This document shows positions 36,458 through 48,166 of a DNA stretch of 64,000 bases, piece by piece. Below the pieces are notes generated by a model. That model was given only the letters and a program-made list of their open reading frames with translations. It was not told the DNA's origin and made no database searches. Within the stretch, counting starts at the first letter, position 1. Each line of letters begins with the position of its first letter. The DNA comes from Ignelater luminosus (taxonomy: Eukaryota > Arthropoda > Insecta > Coleoptera > Elateridae), in the NCBI GenBank assembly GCA_011009095.1, contig VTPC01090448.1, forward strand, positions 121,257 through 185,256. The letters run 5' to 3'. The position numbers were made by a program, and so were the translations under genes.

Positions 36458-37727
36458 TACGAGAGCGGTTCAATAAGTACCCGTGTTAGAAATGAAGACA
36501 CAATCTTTTTCAAAAATTTTTTTTTATTGTTCAACATAGTCTCCTTTTAGAAATATACACTTTTCCCAACGTTCCTGCCATTTTTTTAACCCCTCCAAAA
36601 AATAAGATTTGTCGAACTCTCCAAAATACGCCTCTATCTCGGCGATGACTTCCTCGTTTGAGCTAAATTTTTTCCCGCGAGCCATTTCTTCATGTTAGGA
36701 AACAAGAAAAAGTCGCAGGAAGCCAGATCGGGTGAATACGGGGAGCGCGGCAGCAATTCATAACGCAATTCATGCAGTTTGACGGCGACAACTCCGGATG
36801 AATGTGCTGGTGCGTTATCGTGATGAAACAGCACCTTCTTTTTCGCCAAATGCGGCCGTGTCTCCTTTAATTTTTTGTCGAAGCTGTCTAATAACTCACT
36901 GTAGTATTGTCCAGTGATCGTTCTTCCTTTTTCTAAAAAATCCATGAGGATGACGCCGTTCGCATCCCAAAAAATCGTCGCCATGAGCTTTCCGGCCGAT
37001 GGAACCATCTTTGCCTTCTTTGGAGCAGATTCACCGGGAGAAATCCATTGTTTTGATTGTTGCTTAGTTTTTGGTGTGTAATGATGAATCCAGGTTTCAT
37101 CAACGGTGACAACTCGACGCAAAAACTCTTTCGGATTTCGCTTAAATTGCTCCAAACTCTGCTTCGAAGTTAACAGCCGCATCCGCTTGTTGTCCACCGT
37201 TAGCAATCGCGGCACCCAACTTATCATGTAAAATATTAATTGCCGTTCCGGTCGACACACCTACGGCCTCTGCTACTTCACGCACTTTCGTTCGTCGATC
37301 AGCGAGAATCATGTCGTGGACTTTTTGAATGATTTCCTCGGTAACCACGTCTGCCGGGCGTCCTGGTCGCTCCTCATCAAAAACAGATGTTCGCCCACGT
37401 TTAAATTCGTTGAACCAATATCTAACTGTGGTAATAGATGGCGAAGTGTCCCCATAAACAGCATCCAACTTTGCTTTTATCTCCTCGCATTTTTTCCCAT
37501 CCAAAAACAGAAAGCGAATTACCGAACGATACTGCTCTTTTTCCATCTTAACTAAAATCACGAAACACGTCTTACTCAAATGGCTGTCAAATCCAAACTA
37601 ACCTATCAATCAGTCTGCAATTTGTTATACCGGCGTTTGATAGATGGCAACACACGATGATAACACCAACTTCTCTCAGGAACTCCTTCTGTCGTCCAAC
37701 ACGGGTACTTACTGAACCGCCCTCGTA
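36458..37727 (-). mobile_element. Mariner element, triad retained
   Basis: A 1270-bp element. TA at 36456-36457 and at 37728-37729 flank inverted repeats of about 30 bp that differ at two positions (TACGAG(A/G)GCGGTTCA(A/G)TAA..). It is a different mariner lineage from that at 31555-32800. The transposase lies on -. Confidence 0.9.
36524..37546 (-). pseudogene. Mariner transposase with D,D34D triad, two frame breaks
   Basis: The start is ATG 37546 (MEKEQYRSVIRFLFLDGKK). The paired HTH region includes TTVRYWFNEFKRGR, DEERPGRPADVV and TKVREVAEAVGVSTGTAI. A small deletion with frameshift after ILHDKLG (about 37220) removes about seven residues. The second frame then gives WVPRLLTVDNKRMRLL, VTVDETWIHHYTP (first Asp), GKLMATIFWDANGVILMDF, VLFHHDNAPAHSSG (second Asp) and RSPYSPDLASCDFFLF (third Asp), so all three catalytic residues remain. 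A frameshift near 36680 follows WLAGK; the other frame supplies the tail ending KGDYVEQ and the stop at 36524-36526. This is the least damaged transposase in the window apart from the two breaks. Confidence 0.88.
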
Positions 37728-37861
37728 TAAGCGAATACAATCGTTTTCAATTTTAAAATCGGTGGCATAGTTAACTTATAGTGGGCTGGGTAAGGATTTT
37801 GACCAGGTGAGTCTCTACTAAACCTTTGTGAGTAATCTTTATTTTACTAACGTTTATAACG

Positions 37862-37995
37862 ATAATAATAATACGCCTTTATTGTAATAACACAAAAATA
37901 CAATAAACAAATTAAAAATATAAACTGAGGAGTCTCCTAGAGATATCTAGCCTGGGGCTGCTCTATTTAACCCGAAGACCCTCAGACTATGATTT
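37862..37995 (-). mobile_element. 3' end of a LINE (tail only)
   Basis: Read on -, the segment ends with AATAAAGGCGTATTATTATTAT, the same AATAAAG plus short TTA microsatellite layout as the 3' end of the LINE at 7979. No coding part is attached upstream, so this would be a strongly 5'-truncated copy. The upstream limit is uncertain. Confidence 0.5.
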
Positions 37996-38094
37996 ATTGA
38001 GATTGATAAAACAAAGCCTTGCTACTATCTTCATTCTTTTAATTATAAATCGTTTGATTTTGATGTTGAGACGTACAGAACTATCACAAGTCGG

Positions 38095-38196
38095 CTTTAA
38101 TTAATTCTGGTTTCAAAAAATTTGGTTGTCTTAGAAAAACTTCCAAGGATGCAAACAAATGATAATCCGATGGAACAAGGTTGGCTACAAGCAAAT
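38095..38196 (-). pseudogene. Mariner-type transposase C-terminal scrap
   Basis: On - from 38196 a frame reads NLVPSDYHLFASLEVFLRQ, which matches the mariner block around the third catalytic residue and the conserved S-D-Y-H-L-F-x-S-L. The residues just before it (DLLVA) are altered, so the catalytic Asp context is not clean. Neither flank extends the similarity, and no TIR was found. Confidence 0.5.
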
Positions 38197-39074
38197 CTTT
38201 ATTTGAAGTAGTTAAGAATTTGCTTCATCAGATTTTCCCAAATTAAATCTTTTGCCTACCGAATAAAATAACCAGACCAGATTTTCTGTTACAGCGGAAG
38301 TTTTGCATAGTATGGCAAGAGTACCTATTTGATTGAATGAAATTTGTCTTCTGACCAAGGTCTCAGTACAGTTTTCTCTTAAGATCATTCACATTTCCAT
38401 TGCTTCATATTGCTTGAAAGAAATAAATCTTCGTTACATTTAGGTGAACATCTTTGTGATTTCAGGTAAGAGATGATCTTTCAATTGTTCTGTATTATGG
38501 CAATTTTCAGATTTTTCAATCGTGTTGTGTGTACAAAGAAGCATTGTCAATCTAACTTATTTACGTCGTCGCCCCCTAGTTCTGGTATAAATCAGTACAA
38601 GGATTTCTCCAATTATCAATCAATTTTTGCTTTGAATAGACCGACTTCAAACACTAAGAACCAGTTTCTCTGTGAAACTAAAGACAAGCAGGGCAGATGA
38701 ATAGTGTTAGATTGCACCTGCTGTTTTACATGGTAATTATCCTTCTTGTAGTTTATACTCTATCTGTCTAGATTTAAAGCTACAAAATGTTAAGTTGTAA
38801 ATTGTGTCTTTGTTAGTACAGATCAGCAAATGCGAACTTAGAGCGTTTCAGTCAGAAACTGAAAAAATTAAACCAATCGTATATTTCCTATAAGTGCAAA
38901 GGTCATTTAATTAGCAATAGTTGATTTAGATGCTAGTCTGGTCACAATGTAATGCACACACTGTCCAACGCCATCCAATATTTTTTATCTAGATCATCAA
39001 AAATTTCACAAGTGCTTTATGTGCTTTAATGCTTTTACCTGTAGAACACATATCAAGCTAAATAAGTCATTCAA
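38197..39074. other. Gene-free stretch up to the gap
   Basis: A 75-codon + frame at 38473-38700 has no recognised motif. No repeat recognised. Confidence 0.5.
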
Positions 39075-39474
39075 NNNNNNNNNNNNNNNNNNNNNNNNNN
39101 NNNNNNNNNNNNNNNNNNNNNNNNNNNNNNNNNNNNNNNNNNNNNNNNNNNNNNNNNNNNNNNNNNNNNNNNNNNNNNNNNNNNNNNNNNNNNNNNNNNN
39201 NNNNNNNNNNNNNNNNNNNNNNNNNNNNNNNNNNNNNNNNNNNNNNNNNNNNNNNNNNNNNNNNNNNNNNNNNNNNNNNNNNNNNNNNNNNNNNNNNNNN
39301 NNNNNNNNNNNNNNNNNNNNNNNNNNNNNNNNNNNNNNNNNNNNNNNNNNNNNNNNNNNNNNNNNNNNNNNNNNNNNNNNNNNNNNNNNNNNNNNNNNNN
39401 NNNNNNNNNNNNNNNNNNNNNNNNNNNNNNNNNNNNNNNNNNNNNNNNNNNNNNNNNNNNNNNNNNNNNNNNNN
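39075..39474. other. Assembly gap (400 N)
   Basis: A run of exactly 400 undetermined bases, a scaffold gap. Apparent reading frames across it are meaningless. Confidence 0.99.
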
Positions 39475-42454
39475 AAAAATGAAATTCTTCAGAATGAAGG
39501 AGGAAAGCAATTATTCAGCTGCATTTGAAATTCCAAAAGAGGCAGAAACGCGAGACTGAAAAACAAAACAATGAAGAATCTTAGAAAAGCAATTATGAAG
39601 GGCATATAAAAAACCGTAGCAAATTATTTTTGTTGAATAATAAAGAAGTTTCAGAATAAAATTGCCCAACTATCTAAGGTCTATTATCGACCCCTTGAAA
39701 ACTAAAAAAGTTTTCGCTTAGGTGAAATATAAACTAAACTTATAGTTCATAAATATTCATTTGAACTGAAAACTAACCTTTAGTTTTACTTAAATAGCGT
39801 TTTAAATTCTTCCTGCTAATGAATTGCTTTTTCTGCTAAATAAAAGTAAAAATCTCTATCGCTCACGTTATAATACGTAATAACATAAAAGTTTTTTTTA
39901 TCATTCTGAACGAATATAAAACAAAAAAAGGAGCGACTTCAAAGTCTAACAAAGCCTAAATACGCTGAAATCCTGCAATTAGGTTGTGTTAACCTATCAG
40001 TTATCATGTGCTTTGAAGAACTAAATTCTTTTATTAATTAACCTTTTCGTAAACACGGAGAGTTCCATATTCAGTTTTAAATGAAATAATTGAATTAAAC
40101 AAATAAAGATATAAAACCAACTGAAATTAAATTGAAATTGAACGTGACTGCAATTAACAACTACTTCAGTTAGATCCCCATTAATAGCTATTATAACAAG
40201 AGCTCATCAAAACTTATCAAAATTTTATTCGTTTCAAACTGAAGATAAAAATAATCACACCCATAAATTCAGGTTAACGGTTTGACGTTTTTGTGGTTTT
40301 TACGATTCTCGAATATAATTCTACAAATCATAGCGGACATGTTCAACTTCTTCGTCAAAAGTATCTCTGGAATCCCCTAAAGACGTGCGTTTTTCGACAC
40401 GTCGTACATCATCCATACTTTTCGAATGAAATAATGACTCCCTCATCGGGATAACATGAAATAGGGTCACACGCAATCTTAGAGTTTATCTCGTGAGCTG
40501 TCGTTGAATAACAGCTGATAGGACTACAGAAAGGGTAGGAATGAAGTAGCTGTGTGCGAATGTTTCCGATAAAGGAAGCGTAAGGTCGAATCAAAATCTC
40601 TGGGGGTAGAATTTTCCTGGAAGAGTTTCATATTTCTGTAAGCTTCTCGCTTTTATCTAAAATTACATGGTAGACAAGTTTCAGTTAGCTTAAGTACTTG
40701 AGGATGGAAGAGGTGGATCATAATTTCAAAAGTTATTACTCCGGGGGCGAAATGGTTTTGGTTGTGGTGGATGTTTGTGTAGTACACAGCTTGATTTCGT
40801 TTTTTCAGGAATGTTTACATGTAACGCTTTAGTAAATTTCGATTAATCGTTCAAAATTTACTTTCCTGTAAAGTTTTAATGGAAAAGCAATGTTTGTAGG
40901 ATTGTTTGTCTCTTGCAGATGTTTAACTTTGTTATGTTAATATTTACACATTTCTCGCGTTTTATTTATGTTAAACTTTAGACTCTTTTATCGTTTAAAA
41001 CAAAACAAATGGAAAACAACAAAAACTGTTGAGATAGCACTTGATAAAAATTTTAGTAAGTTCCAATATTTCCTGTCAACTCAGATAAACGTTCTGCAAA
41101 AAGAAAAACATTGGTAAAACAAGCGTGAGGACTAGGAAGTTGGTAATAAGTTATACCCTGAAACCACTACCGATTCTTGACCGCTATTTATCAGACCCTA
41201 TCTTTCTCCATCAGGCATCCCCATGAAAACTCTTTAGCGAACGGTGTTTTATTTTTATAACGTATATCTTGGTATTTTTCCAGCATTACAAGTATGTAAG
41301 TATAAATTACGACCACACTTAACGAAGTAGACTTTTTCTGACTTCATCACACAATTTTTTATCAGGCAGTAAATCTTGATATTGTTTATTATAAATAATT
41401 GCTAAAAGAGATGTTTTTTAAATTTACTAAACCTTCACTGAAAAATAAAAATAAATCCGGACACAGCAACTGCTTATAAGCCTTTTTATCATCTTGACAT
41501 TTTTTGGATTAGTAGTAGTTAGCTTCTGAAATTAGCTGTACTTCCGTGCTTCTGAAAGTGGAAATGAAACTAAATATATTTAACATGGTTTTCTCGTAAT
41601 GTAGTCAGTTGCGAATTTGTTTTTTATTAGTGAACTTTATTGCTTCTAGTCTGTTTTAATTGGTTTTTTCATTTAACAAACTTTTGTTAAATCAACAACG
41701 GAAATCCAAATAATTGAATAAAAGTAGCAGAGCCCCAACGGACATATGAAAGCAAATATAAATAAAAAGCAATAGGAAATAATTTCATAATCTGTAAAAT
41801 TGTAAAAACAATATCAATTCAAATAAAAGTGTTAGCAAACAGATTGTATTTATACAGTTTTCATTATTAAACTAACCTTTGTTCGAACGGCTGACTATTT
41901 AATAAAAACCAGAATATACATATTGTTAATTAAATTACTTTTAACACTATGATTTATGAAATAAACTTTAATAATATATTCGGGTTTCTGCTGCATTTTA
42001 ATTTAATTCACTAATGCATAGCCTTTTATACTTAGGACTCTCTATGAAGTCGTTTTGCTCTTTCTTTTTAATCCTTTTTTTCCGAAACTCTATTGATCTT
42101 AAGTGTAGGCTTCTCCCATAGAGTGTGTATGAAAACTCACAGTTAGCTTTGTCAATTTACCATCTAGTTAGGTGTCTTTTTCACGCCAAGCAGAAGGAGA
42201 ATTTGTTTCAAAAATCTACCTAACAAATGTAAAGAATGAATAAATGAATAAAAAAAGAAGCATGGATTAGAAAGCTTATCATGACACTCAAAACGAGTGC
42301 TGCCATTACGAAAAAATACACCGGCAAAGTGACACTCAATATAAATTGACTAACATTAATTTTTTGTATCTTAAAAAATGTATTTACTAACGATTTTGCG
42401 ATGAAAGAAAGTTCAGTCCGTTATTTGGCATAAAAAAATTTTCAACTTGAGATC
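39475..42454. other. Gene-free stretch
   Basis: No gene or repeat recognised. About 40270-40800 is less AT-rich than its surroundings, with several CpG words, but has no supported frame. Confidence 0.5.
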
Positions 42455-42469
42455 GAATATTGAAAGCAC

Positions 42470-43920
42470 AACGAGCCCAGTAGGCTCTTGATTTTGATTC
42501 ACTATTTTTTCCAATATTTCTTATCTGCTGTATTTTCTTTCCAGTTGGCACCATTCAGTTCCTTGATATCTTTATCAACCATCTCCTTCTATCTGTTTTT
42601 CGGTCTTCTTGTTGTTCTTTCTGCCTGCAATTTTGCTCTCCTCTTGATCTCCGCGTTTTCTTTTTATTCTAGTCGAAATAAGTAAAGCTTTCCACCTCTT
42701 CAAAATCATACCTGTTTCCTGCTTCAGTTCTTACATTAAACATTCTTCCTTCTGGAAATTGTTTGTCTGACGAGTTTATATATTTTGTTTTTTGTTGGTT
42801 AATTCATAAACCGATTTTTGTGCCACTTTTCTAAGCCTCTTGACTACTCCTCCAATTCAGTTTTTGTTCTGGGGACACTAGCAATATTGACATGGAAGTT
42901 ACTTGAAACGTTATTTTTATTTTCCACTGAATCTTCTGTATGCTTGAGCGTCATTCGGACCATTTCTACAATTTGTCTTTGAATACCTAACATTGTCAAC
43001 GCTCTGTATAGCTTTATTCTGTCAATTTTGTCGTGGGCCTGTTTGAAGTCTGTGCGTCTCCATCTGGTGTTATTATTTGGTCTACCACTCTTCTGTTTTT
43101 TGTAAAGCCGATCTGGTACTCTACTATCTCTACCATTTATCACACAACCTATTCCTTATTGCCATCACCAGAGTCTTACATGCTATGTTGAGCAGAGCTA
43201 TACCTCTGTAGTTTTTACAGATTGTAGCGTCTCAATTTTCTTTAATATAGGACACAATACAGCCTCTGACCATTCCTTTGACATTTTTTCCTGTATCAGT
43301 ATATTAGAATATATATAAGAGAATGCATTTTCTCTGCTAGTGGTCTCCCTCCGTATTTGAACAATTCTGCAGTAATCCCATCTTTTCCTGGACTTTTATT
43401 CTGTTTTAGCTCTACAAATATGTCTGCTACCTCATCAAGACTTGGTAGGTTCTCCTGACTTATGGATTCTTTTTCTGCTACATGGTGACCATCTTCATTT
43501 TTTTCTGTTATAGTATTTCCATTTAGAAATTTATCAAAATATTGTTTCCATCTCTCTAATATTTTATCTTCATCCGCTAGTAGTTTGCCCTCTTTATCTT
43601 TGCAAAATAGAGGTCTGGGGTTAAATTCAGTGTTTTTCCGATTTTAGGCCTGCGTAGAGTGCGTTAATTTCTCTTTTTTTAAGTTTTTTTCTAAATTATT
43701 TAACATTGCTTTTTGATATTTTCTTTTTTTGTCTTTGATAGTTTCCGTACAGTTTTTTTTACATCTTGTGTACTGTACCTTAGCTTCTTCTGTTCTCTTC
43801 TGTAACACACTTTATTTCTCCTTTGTATTTCTTCCTGGCACTTTTTATCAAACCATTTTTTCTTACTTTTTATTCTTTCCAATATTTCTCTGTTACTGCT
43901 TTTATGTTCTGCCAAATATT
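42470..43920 (-). pseudogene. RTE-type linker and reverse transcriptase remains
   Basis: The linker frame at 43915-43700 reads KWFDKKCQEEIQRRNKV and other Lys/Arg/Glu-rich sequence typical of RTE linkers. Further on, EWSEAVLCPILKK (about 43260) and DFKQAHDKIDRIKLYRALTM (about 43050-42990, with His in place of Phe in K-A-F-D) mark RT blocks. The polymerase core after this is missing. KEMVDKDIKELNGANWKEN at about 42590-42520 is the conserved C-terminal block. Stops are frequent. Confidence 0.72.
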
Positions 43921-44044
43921 TTCAATATCTTGTATTTCGCTTACATTTATCATCTTGTTACTCAGCATTGTTTCATATCTGTTTCTTCATCTAGATTTTC
44001 TAGTCTTACTACCCGTTTACTTTTTTCTTGGCGTTTTAAGTTTA

Positions 44045-44520
44045 TCATATTTGCAGAACTAGTACTTCCATTTTCATTCCTACTACGTAATGGTCAGAGT
44101 CTGCATTTGGGCCTCTGTAGCTTTTGATATTTCTTATATTCCTTTCTTGGTCTTTCTCTATGAGTATGTGATCTAGCTGGTTGACAAAAGATCCATCTGG
44201 CGACCTCCAAGTTCCTTTGTATATATCTTTCTTTTGGAAATCTGTACTTTTAATTTTCATTCGTTTTTCTTTAGCAAAGTCTATTAACCTCTGGCCATTC
44301 TCCGTCGTAACCTCATGTTTGCTGTGTTTTTCTGTTACAGTTTGATAGACTTCTTCCCTTCCTATTTTTGCATTTGCGTTCCCAAAGACGATTTCATGTC
44401 ATATGTAGGAATCCTCTCTTACTCTCTGTTCAATCTATTGTAGTATTTTTCTTTAGTGTCCGTACATTTGTCTTCTGACGGAGAATGTATAGGAATTAAA
44501 CTCATTTTATGATCCGCATA
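44045..44520 (-). pseudogene. RTE-type endonuclease C-terminal half
   Basis: The readable blocks are LIPIHSPSEDKCTDTKE (about 44500), RLIDFAKE-like remains, KKDIYKGTWRSPDGSFVNQL with DHILIEK (catalytic-site Asp-His strand, about 44170) and SYRGPNADSDHYVVG (the S-D-H triad end, about 44080). At least three frame changes occur in the first half. The catalytic N-terminal blocks (WNIRG, QE) are not visible, so the relic starts inside the domain. Confidence 0.72.
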
Positions 44521-45654
44521 AAGTATTTATTAATTCTTTTCACTTGTTGACGGTGCAAAATGTTAAATTTATTCACCAATTTTCTGCGATTACGTCAAAT
44601 ACAAACGCTACGCAAATTATCAATGCAATAAATAGCCCATAGGAAAGCGACACAGGTCAATCGAGTCCAGGAATTAGTTACCTACCTTATCAGCTTGTAG
44701 AGCAATTTAGTGAGAGAAAAGTTGTTGTATTTAAAAGCTTCTAGAAGAAACACACACAATAACTAAACTGTCATCAGCCGCAGACCCATATACAAATTGC
44801 CTCTAAAACTAATAATTATTACTCCTACTTATTTCTTAATTGCTAAATTGCCGTAATACATTGTTTTATCTGATGAATCATATCATATTTTACAAAAATG
44901 TGACATGTCGCTCTGCAAAGTTTTACAATCAAAGATAATGCGTATGAGAAAGCATCAGCGACTAGTGCACAAATTCATATAAGAGGCAATACCACTGGTG
45001 ATGCATAATTAGCTACTCAACTAGCACAGTGAACAAAATTTTAAATGAACAAGAATGAAGAGTCTAAGACGATATACAATTAATTAAGAGGGTGAAAATT
45101 ATCAATTAGATGGTGCAGCTGCAAAGCACAGGAGTAAAATGCCTCAATTGCCAAGCACCAAGCATTAAGCTGAAGAACTCAAAGAAGTGTTTTAATTACC
45201 AAGCACAGTAATTCAAAGCTTAAAGCATCAAATACTACGTACTTAAGAATTAAAGCCTTAAGCAAGCCTTTATAAGGACTTAAAATGCTCAAAACTGGTT
45301 CAATCTTTTATAAAAGTGCTTCAAGTTCTTATTATGGTACTTCAAATACTGCAAAAGTGCTCCGTTAAATTTTATACATATCACTGAAAGCCATAAGTAC
45401 AATTGCTCTGCATTGCTAAAGCGCTCTGTTCAGTTGTGCTGACAAGTGAGACGCAATACAGCAGTCATTCTTTTATCTGCTCACAAGCACTTTGCTATCC
45501 CAAATACAGCTGGCTGCATTTGCTGTGGTGTGAAAATAGAAATATTGAAAATACCAATTTTTTCAAACTCAAGTCTGTTAATTTGATTGTCAGAGCTTAA
45601 TAGTAATTTGATTTGATAAATCAACTCAGAGTAGTGACATTCTGGTAAAATTTC
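44521..45654. other. Gene-free stretch with cryptic AAGCA/AAGTGCTT words
   Basis: No gene. From about 45120 to 45420 short words such as CAAGCAC, AAGCATTAAG, AAAGTGCTTCAAG and their complements recur many times without forming a regular tandem array. Confidence 0.5.
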
Positions 45655-47850
45655 ATTAGAAGAGATTCCGGTAGAAGCGGTAGAGAGGGCAAAGAAGGAA
45701 ATATAGTAGGAAACTACGGACTAGGGAAAAGAAACGTAGGGGAGAACGACTTATAGAATTCTGTGAAAAGAATACACATGGAGGATACCTGCTGACATGA
45801 AAATATATCAAACAGATTACATTATAATTAAACAAAGATACAAGAACCAGACTAAAGACTCCAGATGTTATCCAGATGCGGATAGAAATACTGACTACAG
45901 CATGGTTGTCACGAAATACAAACTATAACTGAAAAAGCTTTTAAAACCAAAAATGAAGAAATGAAACATTGCTAAACTTAAATACAAAGAAAAAACAGAG
46001 CTGCTGCAGGAGAAAATAGAACAACACATAAATAACACAATGGAAAGAAATGGTAGTACTGAACAACCCTGGGAAAAGACGGAGAAAGATAAAAAAGTAC
46101 CAATGGAACAAATCAAATTAATCGAAAGAAGAAGAAAATACAGATATTCACAGAACCTACAAAGATAAGTAGAATACAAAAAGCTTAGAAATAAGACCCA
46201 AAGAGAAGCAAAAAAGAATATATACAGAGAAATTGCAAATCCAAAGAGGTAACACTGACAAAGTAGACTGAGAAATTAAATAGATGTTTAAAGAGAAAAA
46301 ACCCAAATGTCATGGCATCCAGAACAAAAAAGGACAAATGTTAATAGATAACACATCAATTAATAAAAAAAGGAAAAAATATATATCAGAATTATACCAA
46401 TTACGTATATAATACAAAACCAATAATACAACTGCAAGAAAACGAAGAACAAACGGATAACGACTCAATCTTGATATCAGAATTAACCAAAGCTTTAATA
46501 ACACTTAATGCTAACAAAGCTACAGGTATCGATCCCTAGTGAAATAATCAAATTCCTCGACAGCCGTACGTTACACACAATCTTCAAACTCACACAAGAC
46601 ATATATAACATTGGAGAAATTCCAACAGCATTCACAAAAAATATAATCATAACCTTACCAAAAAAACCAGCTGCACGAAAAGGCGGACAATACAGAACAT
46701 TAAACCTCGTCCGTCCGACATCTAAAATTATAACAAAAATCATACAACCTAGGATAGAAAAGGTAACTGAAGAAAATTTAGCTGAAAACCAGTGTGGCTT
46801 TAGACGAAACACAAGGACAAGAGAGGCCATTTTAGTATTACGTCTAATAATTGAGAAGACTATAAAATAAGGTAAACAGATATACATCGCTTTTGTAGAG
46901 TTGGTATAAACTGTTTGAAATTATGAAAGAAATTGGAATCGAAAGAAGGCTGATACACAGGATATACAAGAGTCAGATAGCCGTGACAGAATATAATGGA
47001 AAAAGAGAAGAAGAAGAAGGTGTCAGACATGGTTGCAATCTCTCGAAACTACTCTTCAACATTTACTTACATAAAGCTATCGACGACTTCCGACAAGCAG
47101 ACAAAAATGGTATAACCATACAAGGGGAAAAAACTAATACTATCAGATACGCAGATGACATAGCTTTATTAGCTGAATCAAAAGAAGAATTGACATAATC
47201 TTTGGAAATTATGGATAAAGTTTTTAAAGAAAAATATAACATCAAAATAAACAAACAAAAGACAAAAATAATGGCCTGCGGGAAAACAGAAAAACACATA
47301 GGTAGTATCAAAATAGGAGTAGAAGAAATGCAAGAAATCAATGAGTTTCCAAATCTAAGAAGTATGATAACAAAAGACGGATGGGGTAACACCTAGATAA
47401 GTTGCAGAATACTACAAGCAAAAAGAGAATTTTACAACAAAAAACTTCTAACATCTAATAAGGTGGATAAAAGAACAAAAGAACAATTCATCCAAATATA
47501 CGTGTGGGTGCAAAAACAAACAGGACAGAATATTAAATGCCCTAGAAATGTGGTGCTACAGAAGAGCTTTAAAAATCAGCTGGATGGAAAGAAAATCAAA
47601 TGAAGAAGTTCTAGAACTGATGGGCGGAAAACGAAAACAGTGGCAAAAAATAGTAAAATGGAAAGGTCAACTAGTAGGACATATACTAAGAAGAGACAGA
47701 CTAATGAAAACAATCATTAAAGGACAACTGGAAATAAAGAACTCAAAAGGACGCCCACGCCTTTAGTATATAAAACAAATTATAGAAGACTCAAATAGTA
47801 GCAATAATACCTGTATGAGGAGAAAGACTACAGATAGAATGAAATATACT
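45655..47850 (+). pseudogene. RTE-type endonuclease-RT relic with YADD
   Basis: The endonuclease C-terminal trace EGNIVGNYGLGKRN is followed by a badly scrambled linker. The RT blocks are better kept: ITLPKKPAARKGGQYRTLNL (about 46650), SKIITKIIQPRIEKV, ENQCGFRRNTRTREAI (about 46795), GVRHGCNLSKLLFNIY (about 47020; family G-V-R-Q-G-C-x-L-S-P) and IRYADDIALLAES with the catalytic YADD at about 47148-47159. The C-terminus reads MWCYRRALKISWMERKSNEEV, LVGHILRRD and NSKGRPR (about 47550-47765). It needs at least six frame corrections, so it is dead. The lineage differs from the other RTE relics here. Confidence 0.8.
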
Positions 47851-47865
47851 ATTGTTAACTAGCTT
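45655..47865 (+). mobile_element. Decayed RTE-type LINE
   Basis: Read on +. It begins inside the endonuclease (EGNIVGNYGLGKRN at about 45690) and runs through the RT and the C-terminal region to about 47865. There are many stops and frameshifts. The exact 3' end is not marked by a clear simple-repeat tail. Confidence 0.8.
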
Positions 47866-47915
47866 TTTGCTTATTTACTTTAGGAAAAAAGATTTTGTTA
47901 GTTTTAAAATGAATC

Positions 47916-47990
47916 GCCTTTGGTTGGATTCGAGCCAGCACCCCTTACTCTGTACCCTCGGTGCATACCAACTAAATAAACCACAAAGAC
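47916..47990 (-). pseudogene. tRNA-like pseudogene or SINE head
   Basis: On -, 75 bases have tRNA proportions. The ends GTCTTTG and CAAAGGC form a 7-bp acceptor stem (one G-U pair). GCTGG-CTCGAAT-CCAAC is a T arm with one mismatch, and GGCTCGAATCC is a B box with one change from consensus. TTAGTTGG resembles an A box. The anticodon arm does not fold, so this is not a working tRNA. It may be the head of a tRNA-derived SINE running toward lower coordinates, next to the 3' end of the RTE relic. Confidence 0.55.
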
Positions 47991-48036
47991 GTATTTCTTT
48001 TTAATATTTTGCGATTCGAATCCGTAGAACTTTAAA

Positions 48037-48166
48037 TTCCAATTTTAAATTACAAATGCAGGTTAATTACTCGAGCTCCATCATTAATGAAATCATTTAA
48101 TGAAATTAATGATGGAGTCAAAAAAAATTCGACTAATTCAATTGCATTTGTAATTAAAAATTGGAA
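48037..48166. repeat. Foldback inverted repeat
   Basis: Two arms of about 60 bases can pair: the left arm begins TTCCAATTTTAAATTACAAA at 48037, and the right arm ends with the near-complement TTTGTAATTAAAAATTGGAA at 48166. The CTCCATCATTAAT block of the left arm pairs with ATTAATGATGGAG of the right, leaving a short loop. A stretch of A's near 48120 is extra in one arm. This is probably a foldback or MITE-type element; no target duplication was identified. Confidence 0.75.

Larger units (their letters stand above)
42455..44520 (-). mobile_element. Decayed RTE-type LINE
   Basis: Read on -: endonuclease traces at about 44520-44045, a linker at about 43920-43680, RT traces at about 43450-42850 and the C-terminal block at about 42760-42470. 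It is full of stops and frameshifts, and the middle of the RT, including the YxDD motif, is lost. Boundaries are estimated from the first and last recognisable coding blocks. Confidence 0.75.

Noticed and set aside
39019-39528. Long frames on both strands across 39.1-39.5 kb
   Set aside because: They run through 400 undetermined bases and have no real coding content.
43729-44127. 132-codon hydrophobic frame on +
   Set aside because: Shadow of the RTE linker and endonuclease on -.
46495-46887. 130-codon frame on -
   Set aside because: Antisense of the RT blocks read on + at 46508-46870.
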